Assembly: GCA_016222825.1 (NCBI GenBank)
Contig: JACRQF010000016.1
Location: forward strand, 62,001-126,000
Source of the DNA: Verrucomicrobiota bacterium
GTDB lineage: Bacteria; Verrucomicrobiota; Verrucomicrobiia; CAIQCK01
DNA length: 64,000 bases
Direction: 5' to 3'
Every line of letters starts with the position of its first letter. The first letter of the stretch is position 1. A program made the position numbers and the translations under genes. Under the pieces are notes generated by a model. It made no database searches. It was given only the letters and a program-made list of their open reading frames with translations, and was not told where the DNA came from. Of the stretch, positions 1 through 9,092 are shown piece after piece.

Positions 1-2
1 CC

Positions 3-1331
3 GGCCAGCTCTTTGGCCTGGAGGGGCCGGTCTATTACGTCATGGGCCGCATGTTTGACGACCCGGAGCGCAACAGCGCGAAAGACCTCCTGCCGGAGTT
101 CTGCGACGCCGCCTTCGGCCGGGCCGCGGGCGCCATGCGCTCGTTCTACGACCAGCTTTACCACGCCATCGCACTCTACTCCAACCACATCGGCACACGC
201 TGCAACGCGTGGACCTACAACTCCATCGAAGGCCGTCGCCGAAAGACCGTCACCGATCCGTTCCAACTCATCGCCTTTCTCTATCCGCCTGTCCTGCTCG
301 CATCGCTCGACGCGGACCTCACACAGGCCGAGAAGCTCGCCGCCACCGCCAAGACCAGGACGCGGCTGGCGCTCGTGCGGACGGAGTTCGAATACCTGCG
401 CTACCTCGCCCGCGTCGTGCATCTCCACCACGCCTACCAAGTGCAACCCGACGCCGGCTCGCGTGACCGACTGCTCGACGCCATTGACGCGCGCAACGCC
501 TTCATCGCATCGCTCTACACGAAGCGCGGCAAAGCAGCGTCACCGGGCGACTGGTCATACGTGCTGTTCCCGTTCGGCGGCCACGACGCCAACCACCTGC
601 GCCTCGCCCATGACGGTTACCAGGAACCGTATGCCAGCACCTGCCTCAACTGGGACACCAAAGCCATGCGCAACGCGCCCGTGCCCGGCAAGAAGCGCCT
701 GACCGTCGCCCGCGCCCAAGCGCCGGTCACACTCAACGCGCCACAGTGGCAACAAACTGCTTCTCACGAACTCACCTTGCTACCGCCGTTCAACAAACAG
801 CCGCGCAAGACATCGCTGCGGCTTCTCCACGACGCGACCAATCTCTACATCCGCGCCGAGTGCGAACTCGCCCCCGACGCGCCCGCCAAATTTCCCACCC
901 TCAAGCGCGACAGCGACCTGCGCACCCAAGAGTCACTCGACCTCTATTTCGCCCCACAGCCCGCGCGCGGCATTTTTTACCGTTTCATGGTCGGCGCAAA
1001 CCCCGCCTCTCGATACGACGCCGCCAACGGCTTCATCACCGACGCAATGGACCCGCGCCACGGCAAAGACGATCCCACTTGGAACGGCGACTGGCAGGCC
1101 GAGTCGCGCGTGGATACGGCGACGCATCGTTGGCACGCGCTCGTCACAATTCCCTTCAAAACGTTCGCCGTCGAGTCGCCCGCCGCCGGCGCCGTCTGGC
1201 GCGGCAACTTCGCACGTTGCCATCGCCTGCCCCGCGAGAAGGTTGACCGCGCCATCTGGTCCTCGACCGCCGGTAATCAGAACATGAACGACCACGATTT
1301 GTTCGGCGAAATCGTGTTCGCAGACCGTTAG
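3..1331 (+). CDS. DUF4838 family protein with C-terminal CBM9-like domain (5' partial)
   Basis: The reading frame is open from base 3, so the N-terminus lies outside the window. The first 230 or so residues seen resemble the end of the DUF4838 family, glycosidase-like proteins common in Verrucomicrobia and Bacteroidetes. From about residue 245 a beta-rich region follows that fits a family-9-like carbohydrate-binding domain, with an RTQESLDLYF segment and a WHALVTIPF segment typical of that fold. It probably acts on extracellular polysaccharide, but the substrate cannot be read. Its stop overlaps that of the convergent sialidase-like gene by 4 bases. The family call is by recognition only. Confidence 0.75.
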   Translation, partial: GQLFGLEGPVYYVMGRMFDDPERNSAKDLLPEFCDAAFGRAAGAMRSFYDQLYHAIALYSNHIGTRCNAWTYNSIEGRRRKTVTDPFQLIAFLYPPVLLASLDADLTQAEKLAATAKTRTRLALVRTEFEYLRYLARVVHLHHAYQVQPDAGSRDRLLDAIDARNAFIASLYTKRGKAASPGDWSYVLFPFGGHDANHLRLAHDGYQEPYASTCLNWDTKAMRNAPVPGKKRLTVARAQAPVTLNAPQWQQTASHELTLLPPFNKQPRKTSLRLLHDATNLYIRAECELAPDAPAKFPTLKRDSDLRTQESLDLYFAPQPARGIFYRFMVGANPASRYDAANGFITDAMDPRHGKDDPTWNGDWQAESRVDTATHRWHALVTIPFKTFAVESPAAGAVWRGNFARCHRLPREKVDRAIWSSTAGNQNMNDHDLFGEIVFADR

Positions 1332-3127
1332 TCCGCCTTCAGCGCCGTAACGGGAATCACCGCCAGCTCATTCGCTGCATGACTCTTATGGGTGTAGCCG
1401 ACGTAGAGCTTCCCTTCGTGCTCCACGGCGTAGGGATAGCTGAAGTCGGCGCGCGCATCCGAAACGCCCGGTGTGCCGTCGAAAGCCGAGGTTCGGATGA
1501 GGAAGACTCTGCTGAAAGTGGACTCGCCGGGTTTGCTAACGGCGATGGTCAATGGCGAGCGCCGTCCGCCGGTGTCCGCCGTGGTTGTGCAGACGAGGAA
1601 GCGCTGGCCGGTGCTGAGCGTGCAGGCGTAGGGCTTGCTGGTGGCCATGGGGAGATTCGACGGCGTTGATGGCGTCCAGGTGCGGCCGTAGTCGTCACTG
1701 GTGGCCACGAGTGCGATGGCCTTTGCGCCGTAGCGCGAGATATTGATGATGCGCTTCCCTTCCACAATTACCGTGGACTCTCCCCAGACCCTGCCGAGAT
1801 TCGGCGCCAAGGGAATGACAACCCTGTCCCACTTGGTGAAATCGTCACCGTGGCTGATCGCCACAGCGGGCAGGTCGCCGACGACATCGTAGCCGTGGGA
1901 AACGCGTGCGCCGGCCATGATCCAGTTGCCGTCGGCCATCTTCTGCGGCTCCTGCATCGGCCAGAAACCGGCGTCAATAACCACGCCATGCGGTTCCCAT
2001 GAACCGGTGGTTTCATTCAAAGAGTAACCACGCGTGTGTGTGCGGCTGAACTTGTCGTAGAACGCACCCATGAAGGCCCAAAGCCGCCCCGCGTGGGAAA
2101 GGAAAACTCCGTGGCTCACGCCGAGGTTGCCCTCGCCGTAATCCATCACCGCCGGCGAGCCCCAGGTCTTGCCTCCATCGCTGCTCACTCGGACATGCGC
2201 TTCCTCGGTCGGCGTGTTTTCATCGCCTTTGTTGAAGCCGTAGGACGCGTAGAGTTTGCCCTTGTGCCAGGCGAGGCCGACACCGAGCGTCCACTTGCAG
2301 CCATCGGCGTCCGGGCGCTGTTTCTTGATGACGTGAAACTCGATGCCCTTGAGCAACGGGAGCTCAGCAGCCTTCGGAACCGCGCCGCCGCTCCAAATCT
2401 TCACCGGCTCGATGATCTCGACCTTGTGCGGCGTGGTCTGCTTGTCGGCCATCGCCGCAATCGCCACCGGTGTGAGCACGCCGCGATAGAGTGCAACCTC
2501 GTCGAGCGCGCCATGAAACGTCTGCGTCACGTGTCCGCCGTCCTGCACGCCACCGATCGTCACCGGCGCGTCGGTCACCGTTACTGACGAAGCGAGAAAA
2601 CCCTCCGCTTCCTGCCTGCCGTTGACGTAGAGCCGGCCCCTGCCCTTCTCGACCGTGACGGCGACGTGATACCAATGGCCCGCCTTCGGCTCTGTCTGCG
2701 AGGCAATGGTCTTCCAGCCCTTTTGCGAGAGGTAGAAACGGAACCGGTTGTCCTTATCGAGCATCAGGCCCCACTCGCGTTTGCCCGCCGAATAAACGTT
2801 CTTCGCGACAATCATCTGCTGGCCAGCACTCAACTCGTAAGGATTGACCCACGCGGCGATGCTGAAGCTCGCGTCACCAAACTGGAGCACTGGCGCAGAC
2901 GGCACACTGACGATGTCGCCATTGAACTTCAACGCCTGACCATCCACGCCCAGCGCCTGTTGCGGCGCGCCCTTCACGGTGCCAGTGTGGTTGCCCACGG
3001 CATCCGCGACCGTCCGCCCGCGCGCCTGCTCGAACGACCAGCGCGCCACGGGCGACGCCTCATCCGCCGCGCGCGATTCTAAAAACGTCAGCAAAGCCAC
3101 CAAGCCACACAGTGTTGTTGTCTTCAT
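1328..3127 (-). CDS. Secreted LamG and sialidase-fold protein
   Basis: This 599-residue protein starts with a signal peptide (MKTTTLCGLVALLTF, cut near the SRAADE segment). A LamG/concanavalin-like domain covers roughly residues 28-215 (FNGDIVSVPSAPVLQFGDASFSIAAW is cut short here to FSIAAWVNPYE as the clearest motif). A six-blade sialidase-type propeller follows from about 245. Two Asp-box motifs, SSDGGKTWG and TSDDYGRTW, support the propeller. Such proteins bind and sometimes cleave glycans. True sialidase activity is not assured, because I did not confirm the arginine triad. It converges on the DUF4838 gene and diverges from the beta-helix gene. Confidence 0.85.
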   Translation of the reverse strand: MKTTTLCGLVALLTFLESRAADEASPVARWSFEQARGRTVADAVGNHTGTVKGAPQQALGVDGQALKFNGDIVSVPSAPVLQFGDASFSIAAWVNPYELSAGQQMIVAKNVYSAGKREWGLMLDKDNRFRFYLSQKGWKTIASQTEPKAGHWYHVAVTVEKGRGRLYVNGRQEAEGFLASSVTVTDAPVTIGGVQDGGHVTQTFHGALDEVALYRGVLTPVAIAAMADKQTTPHKVEIIEPVKIWSGGAVPKAAELPLLKGIEFHVIKKQRPDADGCKWTLGVGLAWHKGKLYASYGFNKGDENTPTEEAHVRVSSDGGKTWGSPAVMDYGEGNLGVSHGVFLSHAGRLWAFMGAFYDKFSRTHTRGYSLNETTGSWEPHGVVIDAGFWPMQEPQKMADGNWIMAGARVSHGYDVVGDLPAVAISHGDDFTKWDRVVIPLAPNLGRVWGESTVIVEGKRIINISRYGAKAIALVATSDDYGRTWTPSTPSNLPMATSKPYACTLSTGQRFLVCTTTADTGGRRSPLTIAVSKPGESTFSRVFLIRTSAFDGTPGVSDARADFSYPYAVEHEGKLYVGYTHKSHAANELAVIPVTALKAD

Positions 3128-3198
3128 TCCGGTGAATTCTTCGTTTACATGTTTTCTCGCCGTATTGCGACCTCACAGTCTAAACTGCCGCCTTTGCT

Positions 3199-5583
3199 AT
3201 GAAACACACTCTGACACTCCCACTTGCCGCGCTTCTGCTCGCTGGCGCGGGTTTTCCTGCTTCTACAGCCGCCTCTGACTTCTACGTCGCGCCCAAAGGC
3301 GACAACGCCAACGCTGGCACCAAGGAGAAACCTTTCGCCACGCTGGATGCGGCGCGAGACGCGGCGCGGAAAGCGGGCGCGGGACCGCATCGCATCGTGG
3401 TAACAATGGGAGATTATTTCTTGGCGAAGACGCTGGAACTCGACGTGCGCGACAACGGGTTGACCATCGAGGCCGAGCCTGCCGCCAAGGCGACGCTTTA
3501 CGGGGGCTCCCTCGTGACTGGCTGGCGGCGGGATGGCGAGAAGTTCTGGCGCGCGGATGCGCCGGCATGGGATTTCCGCGCGCTGGTCGTGAACGGCCGG
3601 CTGGCGGACCGGGCGCGGCTGCCGGAGACGGGGACGTTTACACACAAGAGCTTGTTTGACGTGCGCTGGCTGTCGTCGGTGGGCGGCGGTTGGGAGCGCA
3701 AGCCGACGGAGGAGGAGTTGACCACGTTGCTCTACGACGCGAAGGACATTCCGGCGACGCTGGAGCCGAAGAACGCCGAGGTGCGCGTCTATCACATGTG
3801 GGACGAGTCCCTCTGCGGCGTCGCGCGCAACGACACGGAGCGCTACATGCTGACGTTCTCCACGCCGGCCAAATCGCCGGCAGGCGCGTTCGGCGTGAAG
3901 AAATACGCCGTCTTCAACACGCGCGAAGGCATGACGCGGCCCGGCCAATGGTATCTCGACCGCGCGGCGGGACGGGTCGTGTATTGGCCGCTGGCGGGCG
4001 AAGACATGACGAAGGTCAAGGTCGTCGCGCCACGGTTGGAGCGGGTCATCCGCATCGCGGCCTACAACAAGCGGCCTGCGGAAAAGATCACGTTGCGCGG
4101 CCTCTCGATTCAGGCGACCACGACGCCGCTGAAGTCCGGCGGGTTTGGCGCCTATGCGTTCGACGGCGCGCTGAGCGTTGACCTCGCACGACAGTGTGCG
4201 TTCGAGAAGCTCGAAATCTGCAACGTCGGTGGCCAGGGCATCTTTGTGCGTTCGATGAATGATTCCACTATCACCGACTGCCACATCCACGACACCGGCG
4301 CGTGCGGCATCAAAGCCGAAGGCGTGCGGAATCTCATCGTTCGCAACCACCTCCACCACGTCGGCCGTTATTATCCGAGCGCGGTCGCGTTGTCCGTCAC
4401 CACGCCGACGTGGCGCAAAGGCGACAAGGGTTTCCACATCTACCGCAACGAAATCCACGACACACCCTACAGCGGCGTCATCGGCAGCGGCGGCAACCAC
4501 CTCTTCGAGGAGAACCTCATCTCCCGCGTCATGCGCGAGCTGCACGACGGCGGCGCGATCTACGGCGGCATGTCGCGTTGCATCCTGCGCGGCAACATGG
4601 TCCGCGATGTGGTGAAGATGGGCGAAGGCTACGGCGTGTCGTCCTACTACCTCGACGAGGGCGCGCAGGACTGCATCGTCGAGCGCAACGTCTCCGTCGG
4701 CGTCGAGCGCCCCACCCACAACCACATCGCCCGCAACCTCATCATCCGCGACAACGTCTTCATCGCCGAGACGAACATGACGCTGTCGTTCGCGCGCTCC
4801 GGCGGCATCACCTTCCAGGGCAACACGCTCTTCGCCCCCGGCGAAATCAATATCGGCCAGCCGAGCGCGATCAAGCTCTGGACCAACAACGTTGTCTTCC
4901 GCAACGGCGTGGACAAGGCCGGTGCACCGCAGGCATTCACAATCAACGACGCCATGCCGCCCGTGCCGACGCCCGCGCGGCGAAACTATTCCGCCCCGGT
5001 CGAGTGCGTGTCGAAACCGCCGACGCTGGACGGCGAGATCGGCTGGGACGAATGGCCGCGCGCCTCGGTGAACCTCGACCGCGAACCGTCGCGCTGGAGC
5101 GCCAGCGGCGCACCGGTGTTCGCCAAGCTCGCCTATGACGACCAATGCCTCTACGTGGCGGTAAACGTCACGATGTTCGAAGCCGACAAGCTCACCACCG
5201 GCACGAAGTGGGGCAAGGACGACGGCGCGGAGGTCTGCATCGCCGGCAAGACGCCCGACGGCAAACCCGTCAGCTTCGTCCTGCACGGTTTCGCCAACGA
5301 CACATTCGAGAGCGTCACGCTAGCCGGCGCGCCCGCCGATGCTGCCGAGCTACTCGGCAAAGCCGTGCGTTTCGCCGCCAAGCCCTACGGCAAGACGCGC
5401 GGTGGCTGGCGCTGCGAATGGGCCATCCCGTGGGACGCGCTCGGCCTGAAGCCCACGCCGAAGCAAAAGATCGCCTTCAATCTTGGCATCCGCCGCATCG
5501 AAGACAGTGTCTGGCGCTGCTACGAAGGCACCCTTCGCCAGAACTGGCGCCTCGACGAGGCGGGGACGATTCTGTTGAAGTGA
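3199..5583 (+). CDS. Secreted right-handed beta-helix protein with CBM9-like tail
   Basis: The 794-residue product begins with a signal peptide (MKHTLTLPLAALLLAGAGF). It then has the DFYVAPKGDNANAGT opening typical of bacterial parallel beta-helix proteins. Helix rungs rich in N and G (for example NSTITDCHIHDTG-like turns) run from about residue 300 to 560. A last domain from about 600 to 790 looks like the family-9 carbohydrate-binding fold seen in the first gene of the window. Members of this group are polysaccharide lyases or hydrolases; the substrate is unknown. The next gene follows after 11 bases, so they are probably co-transcribed. Confidence 0.85.
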   Translation: MKHTLTLPLAALLLAGAGFPASTAASDFYVAPKGDNANAGTKEKPFATLDAARDAARKAGAGPHRIVVTMGDYFLAKTLELDVRDNGLTIEAEPAAKATLYGGSLVTGWRRDGEKFWRADAPAWDFRALVVNGRLADRARLPETGTFTHKSLFDVRWLSSVGGGWERKPTEEELTTLLYDAKDIPATLEPKNAEVRVYHMWDESLCGVARNDTERYMLTFSTPAKSPAGAFGVKKYAVFNTREGMTRPGQWYLDRAAGRVVYWPLAGEDMTKVKVVAPRLERVIRIAAYNKRPAEKITLRGLSIQATTTPLKSGGFGAYAFDGALSVDLARQCAFEKLEICNVGGQGIFVRSMNDSTITDCHIHDTGACGIKAEGVRNLIVRNHLHHVGRYYPSAVALSVTTPTWRKGDKGFHIYRNEIHDTPYSGVIGSGGNHLFEENLISRVMRELHDGGAIYGGMSRCILRGNMVRDVVKMGEGYGVSSYYLDEGAQDCIVERNVSVGVERPTHNHIARNLIIRDNVFIAETNMTLSFARSGGITFQGNTLFAPGEINIGQPSAIKLWTNNVVFRNGVDKAGAPQAFTINDAMPPVPTPARRNYSAPVECVSKPPTLDGEIGWDEWPRASVNLDREPSRWSASGAPVFAKLAYDDQCLYVAVNVTMFEADKLTTGTKWGKDDGAEVCIAGKTPDGKPVSFVLHGFANDTFESVTLAGAPADAAELLGKAVRFAAKPYGKTRGGWRCEWAIPWDALGLKPTPKQKIAFNLGIRRIEDSVWRCYEGTLRQNWRLDEAGTILLK

Positions 5584-5594
5584 GGCAGGCTCTC

Positions 5595-7202
5595 ATGACA
5601 AAGATTTCACGTCGCACCGTGTTGAAGCTAGGAACTGCTGGCTTGGGCTGCTTCGCGCTTCCTTCCATCTCGTTTGGAAACGAAAAGGCAGGCGCAAACA
5701 CCGGCAACTCACGCCACGCAAAGCTGACGGGCCTTCTGCATAACGAGGACTGCACAAACTTCTTCTACTTTCAGGACTTTCCGGATGGGAAGGCGGGCGA
5801 GGTCGTGGACCGCTACGTTGACGTGCTGGCCGGCGCGGGCGTGAGCGTGCTGATGTGCAACACCAATGCGCGGCGGACGAACTACCGCAGCAAGGTGTGG
5901 GAGGCTTTCTGGGATGGCTATGACCTCAACGGTCCTGATGACCAGCCGTTCCTCGCGGCCGTCCCTGAAGCGCGGCGTAAAACATACCGGAAGCTTGTCG
6001 GCAACATGTTCGAAGTTCACAGGCAGGGCGTGGACTATCCCGCGCGAGTCGCCCAGCGATGTCGCCATCACGGTATCTCGCCGTGGGTCTCGCTGCGGAT
6101 GAACGATGTCCACGAGAACAACAACCTCGATCATCCGTTTCACAGCACGCTCTGGCGAAAGCCTGAGCTTTTCCGGCAGGGACATCCGGGCTATTACGCT
6201 CGCGCGCTGGACTACGTCCATGCGGAGGTGCGGGACCACTACCGAGCGTTGATCGCAGAGACGCTCCAGCGATACGATCTCGACGGCTTGGAGCTGGATT
6301 TCATGCGCGAGCCTTATCTGTTCAGCAAGGGCAAGGAACAGGAAGGCCGGCAAATCCTGACCGACTGGCTGCGAGGCATCCGCGCGCTGGCCGACGATGC
6401 CGCCAAGCGTCGAGGCCACGCCGTGAAGCTGGGCGTGCGTGTCCCCTCTTGTCCCGACACGGCGCTCGGTCTGGGACTCGATGCGCCAGCGTGGGCGAAG
6501 GAAAGGCTGGTGGACCTCGTGGTGGCCGCGCCTCGCTGGTCAACGCTGGAATTTGCCATGCCGCTGGACAAATGGCGCAAACTCCTCGGAGACCACGTGA
6601 CGCTTGCCGGCGGACTGGACGTGAACTACTGCCCCAGTCCCGCAACGCCAGCCCGTCCGGTCACGCGTGAAGAGGCAACGGGCGCCGCCGTCGCTGTCCT
6701 GTCGGGCGGAGCGGATGTGGTTTACCTGTTCAACTATTTCCAGCACGGCCACCCGCGCTGGCCGATTCCTGAGTATCAACGCGCGCTGAAAACGTTCTCG
6801 TCTCTCGATGCGCTCCTGAAACTGCCGCGCCGTCATGCCGTGACGTTCCGCGACGTCACGGTCCCCGGTGAGACTTACCGAGCTCCCCTGCCGGCCAGCG
6901 GAACACAGCTTGCTTTCACTCTGCCGCTGGGACCCACGCCCTCGGCCGGTTGGAAAGTCGAAGCGACAATCGAGGTCGCGGCTTGCCGTGCGGAAGACAC
7001 GCCCCCGACCGTTTCCATCAACGGCATTGCGGGCAAGCTCCAACGCAACGAGGCCGCAAAGAGCGGAAACCGTTTGCTCACCTATACTTTCCCGCTGGCA
7101 GCGCTGCCCGGCAAAAACCGCGACACCATCACGGTCACGGCAGCAGGCAATGACCCCGTCAAAGTCCAGCGGGTGGAAGTGAGCCTGCGCCCTAGAGGCT
7201 GA
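5595..7202 (+). CDS. Tat-exported TIM-barrel glycosidase-like protein
   Basis: I chose the ATG at 5595 because it opens a twin-arginine signal (SRRTVLKLG) and lies 11 bases after the previous stop; the frame is open further upstream. The 535-residue protein has a TIM-barrel-like core with the strand motif YDLDGLELDFMRE at about residues 230-242. Its acidic residues could be catalytic. The C-terminal 130 residues form a beta-rich domain. It is a paralogue of the gene at 10923-12479, sharing RMND, the VRD-Y stretch and DG(L/V)ELDF in the same order. It is likely a secreted glycoside hydrolase of an unassigned family. Confidence 0.75.
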   Translation: MTKISRRTVLKLGTAGLGCFALPSISFGNEKAGANTGNSRHAKLTGLLHNEDCTNFFYFQDFPDGKAGEVVDRYVDVLAGAGVSVLMCNTNARRTNYRSKVWEAFWDGYDLNGPDDQPFLAAVPEARRKTYRKLVGNMFEVHRQGVDYPARVAQRCRHHGISPWVSLRMNDVHENNNLDHPFHSTLWRKPELFRQGHPGYYARALDYVHAEVRDHYRALIAETLQRYDLDGLELDFMREPYLFSKGKEQEGRQILTDWLRGIRALADDAAKRRGHAVKLGVRVPSCPDTALGLGLDAPAWAKERLVDLVVAAPRWSTLEFAMPLDKWRKLLGDHVTLAGGLDVNYCPSPATPARPVTREEATGAAVAVLSGGADVVYLFNYFQHGHPRWPIPEYQRALKTFSSLDALLKLPRRHAVTFRDVTVPGETYRAPLPASGTQLAFTLPLGPTPSAGWKVEATIEVAACRAEDTPPTVSINGIAGKLQRNEAAKSGNRLLTYTFPLAALPGKNRDTITVTAAGNDPVKVQRVEVSLRPRG

Positions 7203-7242
7203 AACTCCTCCACACAACAAGCTTCGCTTGCGGCAAATTAGC

Positions 7243-7926
7243 TCAATCCGATGCCGACAACTGTCCGTCTTCAATCCGCAAAATGCGGTCGGCGATGTCC
7301 TGGATGCGGCCGTCGTGGGTCACCAGGACGATTGGACATTGCTGTTGTTTTGCAAGACGACGCAAGAGTTCGACGCAAACGTGGCCGTTCTGTTTGTCGA
7401 GCGCTGCGGTCGGTTCGTCTGCCAGCACAAGCCCCGGCTGACGAACCAGCGCTCTGGCCACTGCCACCCGCTGCTTCTGGCCGCCTGAAAGTGTCGCGGG
7501 GTAATCGTCAGCATGATCGCCCAGCCCGACGGCGGCAAGCATCGCACAGGCACGCTTGTTTCTCTCACCTGTGGAGAGCGGTTCTGGCAATAACCGGAGT
7601 GACAGTTCAACGTTTTGGCGGGCGGTCAAGAACGGCAACAGATTGTGTGCCTGGAAAATGTAGCCGATCCGACGGCGCACGCAGTTTTGCACTTCGACCG
7701 ATGCGTTGCGCAATTCTTGTGCGAACACGCGGAGACTTCCCTCCTGCACGTTCCGCAAGGCGCCGATGAGTGTAAGGAGGGTGCTCTTGCCCGAGCCGCT
7801 GGGACCGGTGATCAATACGATTTCACCGGCGTGAATATCGAGGTTCAGGTTATGGAGAATGTGTTTGCGACCGGCACCATCGCCGTAGAAATGGTGAAGT
7901 TGAGAGATGGACACGATGGGCTGCAT
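7243..7926 (-). CDS. DevA-type ABC transporter ATP-binding subunit
   Basis: This is a 227-residue ABC ATPase with Walker A GPSGSGKST, signature LSGGQKQRVAVARAL, Walker B LVLADEPT and the switch His in VTHDGR. I placed the start at 7926, two bases after the permease stop; the open frame runs on upstream but would overlap the permease. Size, the missing fused membrane domain and the neighbours (FtsX-type permease, HlyD-type fusion protein) match DevBCA exporters, which drive tripartite export across both membranes. It is the last gene of the TetR-HlyD-permease-ATPase operon. Confidence 0.9.
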   Translation of the reverse strand: MQPIVSISQLHHFYGDGAGRKHILHNLNLDIHAGEIVLITGPSGSGKSTLLTLIGALRNVQEGSLRVFAQELRNASVEVQNCVRRRIGYIFQAHNLLPFLTARQNVELSLRLLPEPLSTGERNKRACAMLAAVGLGDHADDYPATLSGGQKQRVAVARALVRQPGLVLADEPTAALDKQNGHVCVELLRRLAKQQQCPIVLVTHDGRIQDIADRILRIEDGQLSASD

Positions 7927-7928
7927 AT

Positions 7929-9083
7929 TCAAAACATGTCGGCCGGGTTCGCGGCGCGTAGTTTCCGCAGTGCCAGTGCACCGGACAGGAGACACATGCC
8001 AAGTGTAAGTCCGAACACGAGCGCCAGCTTTGGCACGCCCAATCCCATTGGCAGCGCCGTCGCGCTCGATGTCAGGTGGTAAAGCCCTGCCGAAACGACC
8101 AGTCCCGGAAGGTAGCCGAGCACGCTCAGCATGAGGGCTGCGCTCCCCACAACCCCAAGCAGAAACCCATGCGTGTAGCCCATGGCCTTGAGCGTGGCGT
8201 ATTGCGGTAGATGATTCATGATCTCGCTGTAGAGGATTTGGTAAACCACGACCACGCCCACCACGAAACCCATGAAGAGGCTCACTGTGAAAATGAAACC
8301 GATGGCCGTCGTCTCCTCCCAGTAGTTACGCTCCAGGTGGATGAACTCCTGTTTCGTCAACACGCGCACGTCGTCAGGCATCAGGCTCGCCACAGCCTTC
8401 TGCGTCACCCTAATATCCGCTCCCGGCCGCAGCCGCAGGATGCCGACATCGGCTTGACTAGGCGAACGACCAGGGAAGAGGCGGAGAAAGTTGAGTTCGC
8501 TGGTCACGAGATTCCCATTCGCGGCAAACGATGCGCCAAGTCGAAATACTCCTGCCACGCGCAACCGACGGTGATTCACCTCCACGGCAACCGGCTGGTT
8601 TGCCCGTAACAATGCGGCGACAGGGCCGTATTCAGGCCGGGACCACTCGTCAAACACCACGACGTTCTCGTTCTTGATGGCATCAAGATGGTCGCGGAGC
8701 CCCGGAAGTTCCAGCACCCCGCCGACGGGATCGATTCCGAGCACAAGAATCGGGTCACGGCGAACGGTCCGTTGATTCTTCCAGTCCGCTGTTCCCGCGT
8801 AGAGCAAACCGGCGCTCGCCACGCCGGGAACGCCCAGGGCTTGCTGCACGCGGCGACGCGCAAACGGCGTCATCCGCCACAACGCCTGGCTTTGCCGGTG
8901 GACGATGAACAGGTCACCTGTCATTCGACGCTGCACAGCCGTTGCGCTGTCGAACAATGCGTCACTAAAACCAAGCTGCATGAAGCACAGCACCACCGCG
9001 AACACAACGCCTGCGACGCCCGCAAGCAGCTTGCGCGGCTCATGCCGTAATTGGAACCACGCTAATTGAAACGCGACGGCCAT
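7929..9083 (-). CDS. DevC-type FtsX-fold ABC transporter permease
   Basis: The 384-residue membrane protein has one N-terminal helix (KLLAGVAGVVFAVVLCFMQLG), a large periplasmic domain of about 230 residues, and three C-terminal helices beginning near IGFIFTVSLFMGFVVGVVVV. This is the MacB/FtsX layout of DevC permeases. It sits between the HlyD-like gene (9 bases upstream) and the ATPase (2 bases downstream). With them it should form a tripartite exporter. The exported substrate (glycolipid, peptide or drug) cannot be told from sequence. Confidence 0.88.
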   Translation of the reverse strand: MAVAFQLAWFQLRHEPRKLLAGVAGVVFAVVLCFMQLGFSDALFDSATAVQRRMTGDLFIVHRQSQALWRMTPFARRRVQQALGVPGVASAGLLYAGTADWKNQRTVRRDPILVLGIDPVGGVLELPGLRDHLDAIKNENVVVFDEWSRPEYGPVAALLRANQPVAVEVNHRRLRVAGVFRLGASFAANGNLVTSELNFLRLFPGRSPSQADVGILRLRPGADIRVTQKAVASLMPDDVRVLTKQEFIHLERNYWEETTAIGFIFTVSLFMGFVVGVVVVYQILYSEIMNHLPQYATLKAMGYTHGFLLGVVGSAALMLSVLGYLPGLVVSAGLYHLTSSATALPMGLGVPKLALVFGLTLGMCLLSGALALRKLRAANPADMF

Positions 9084-9092
9084 ACGCCAACC

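Noticed and set aside
3145..5286. Long minus-strand open frame (713 codons) opposite the beta-helix gene
   Set aside because: The composition is shadow-like and the plus strand has a signal peptide and a known fold.
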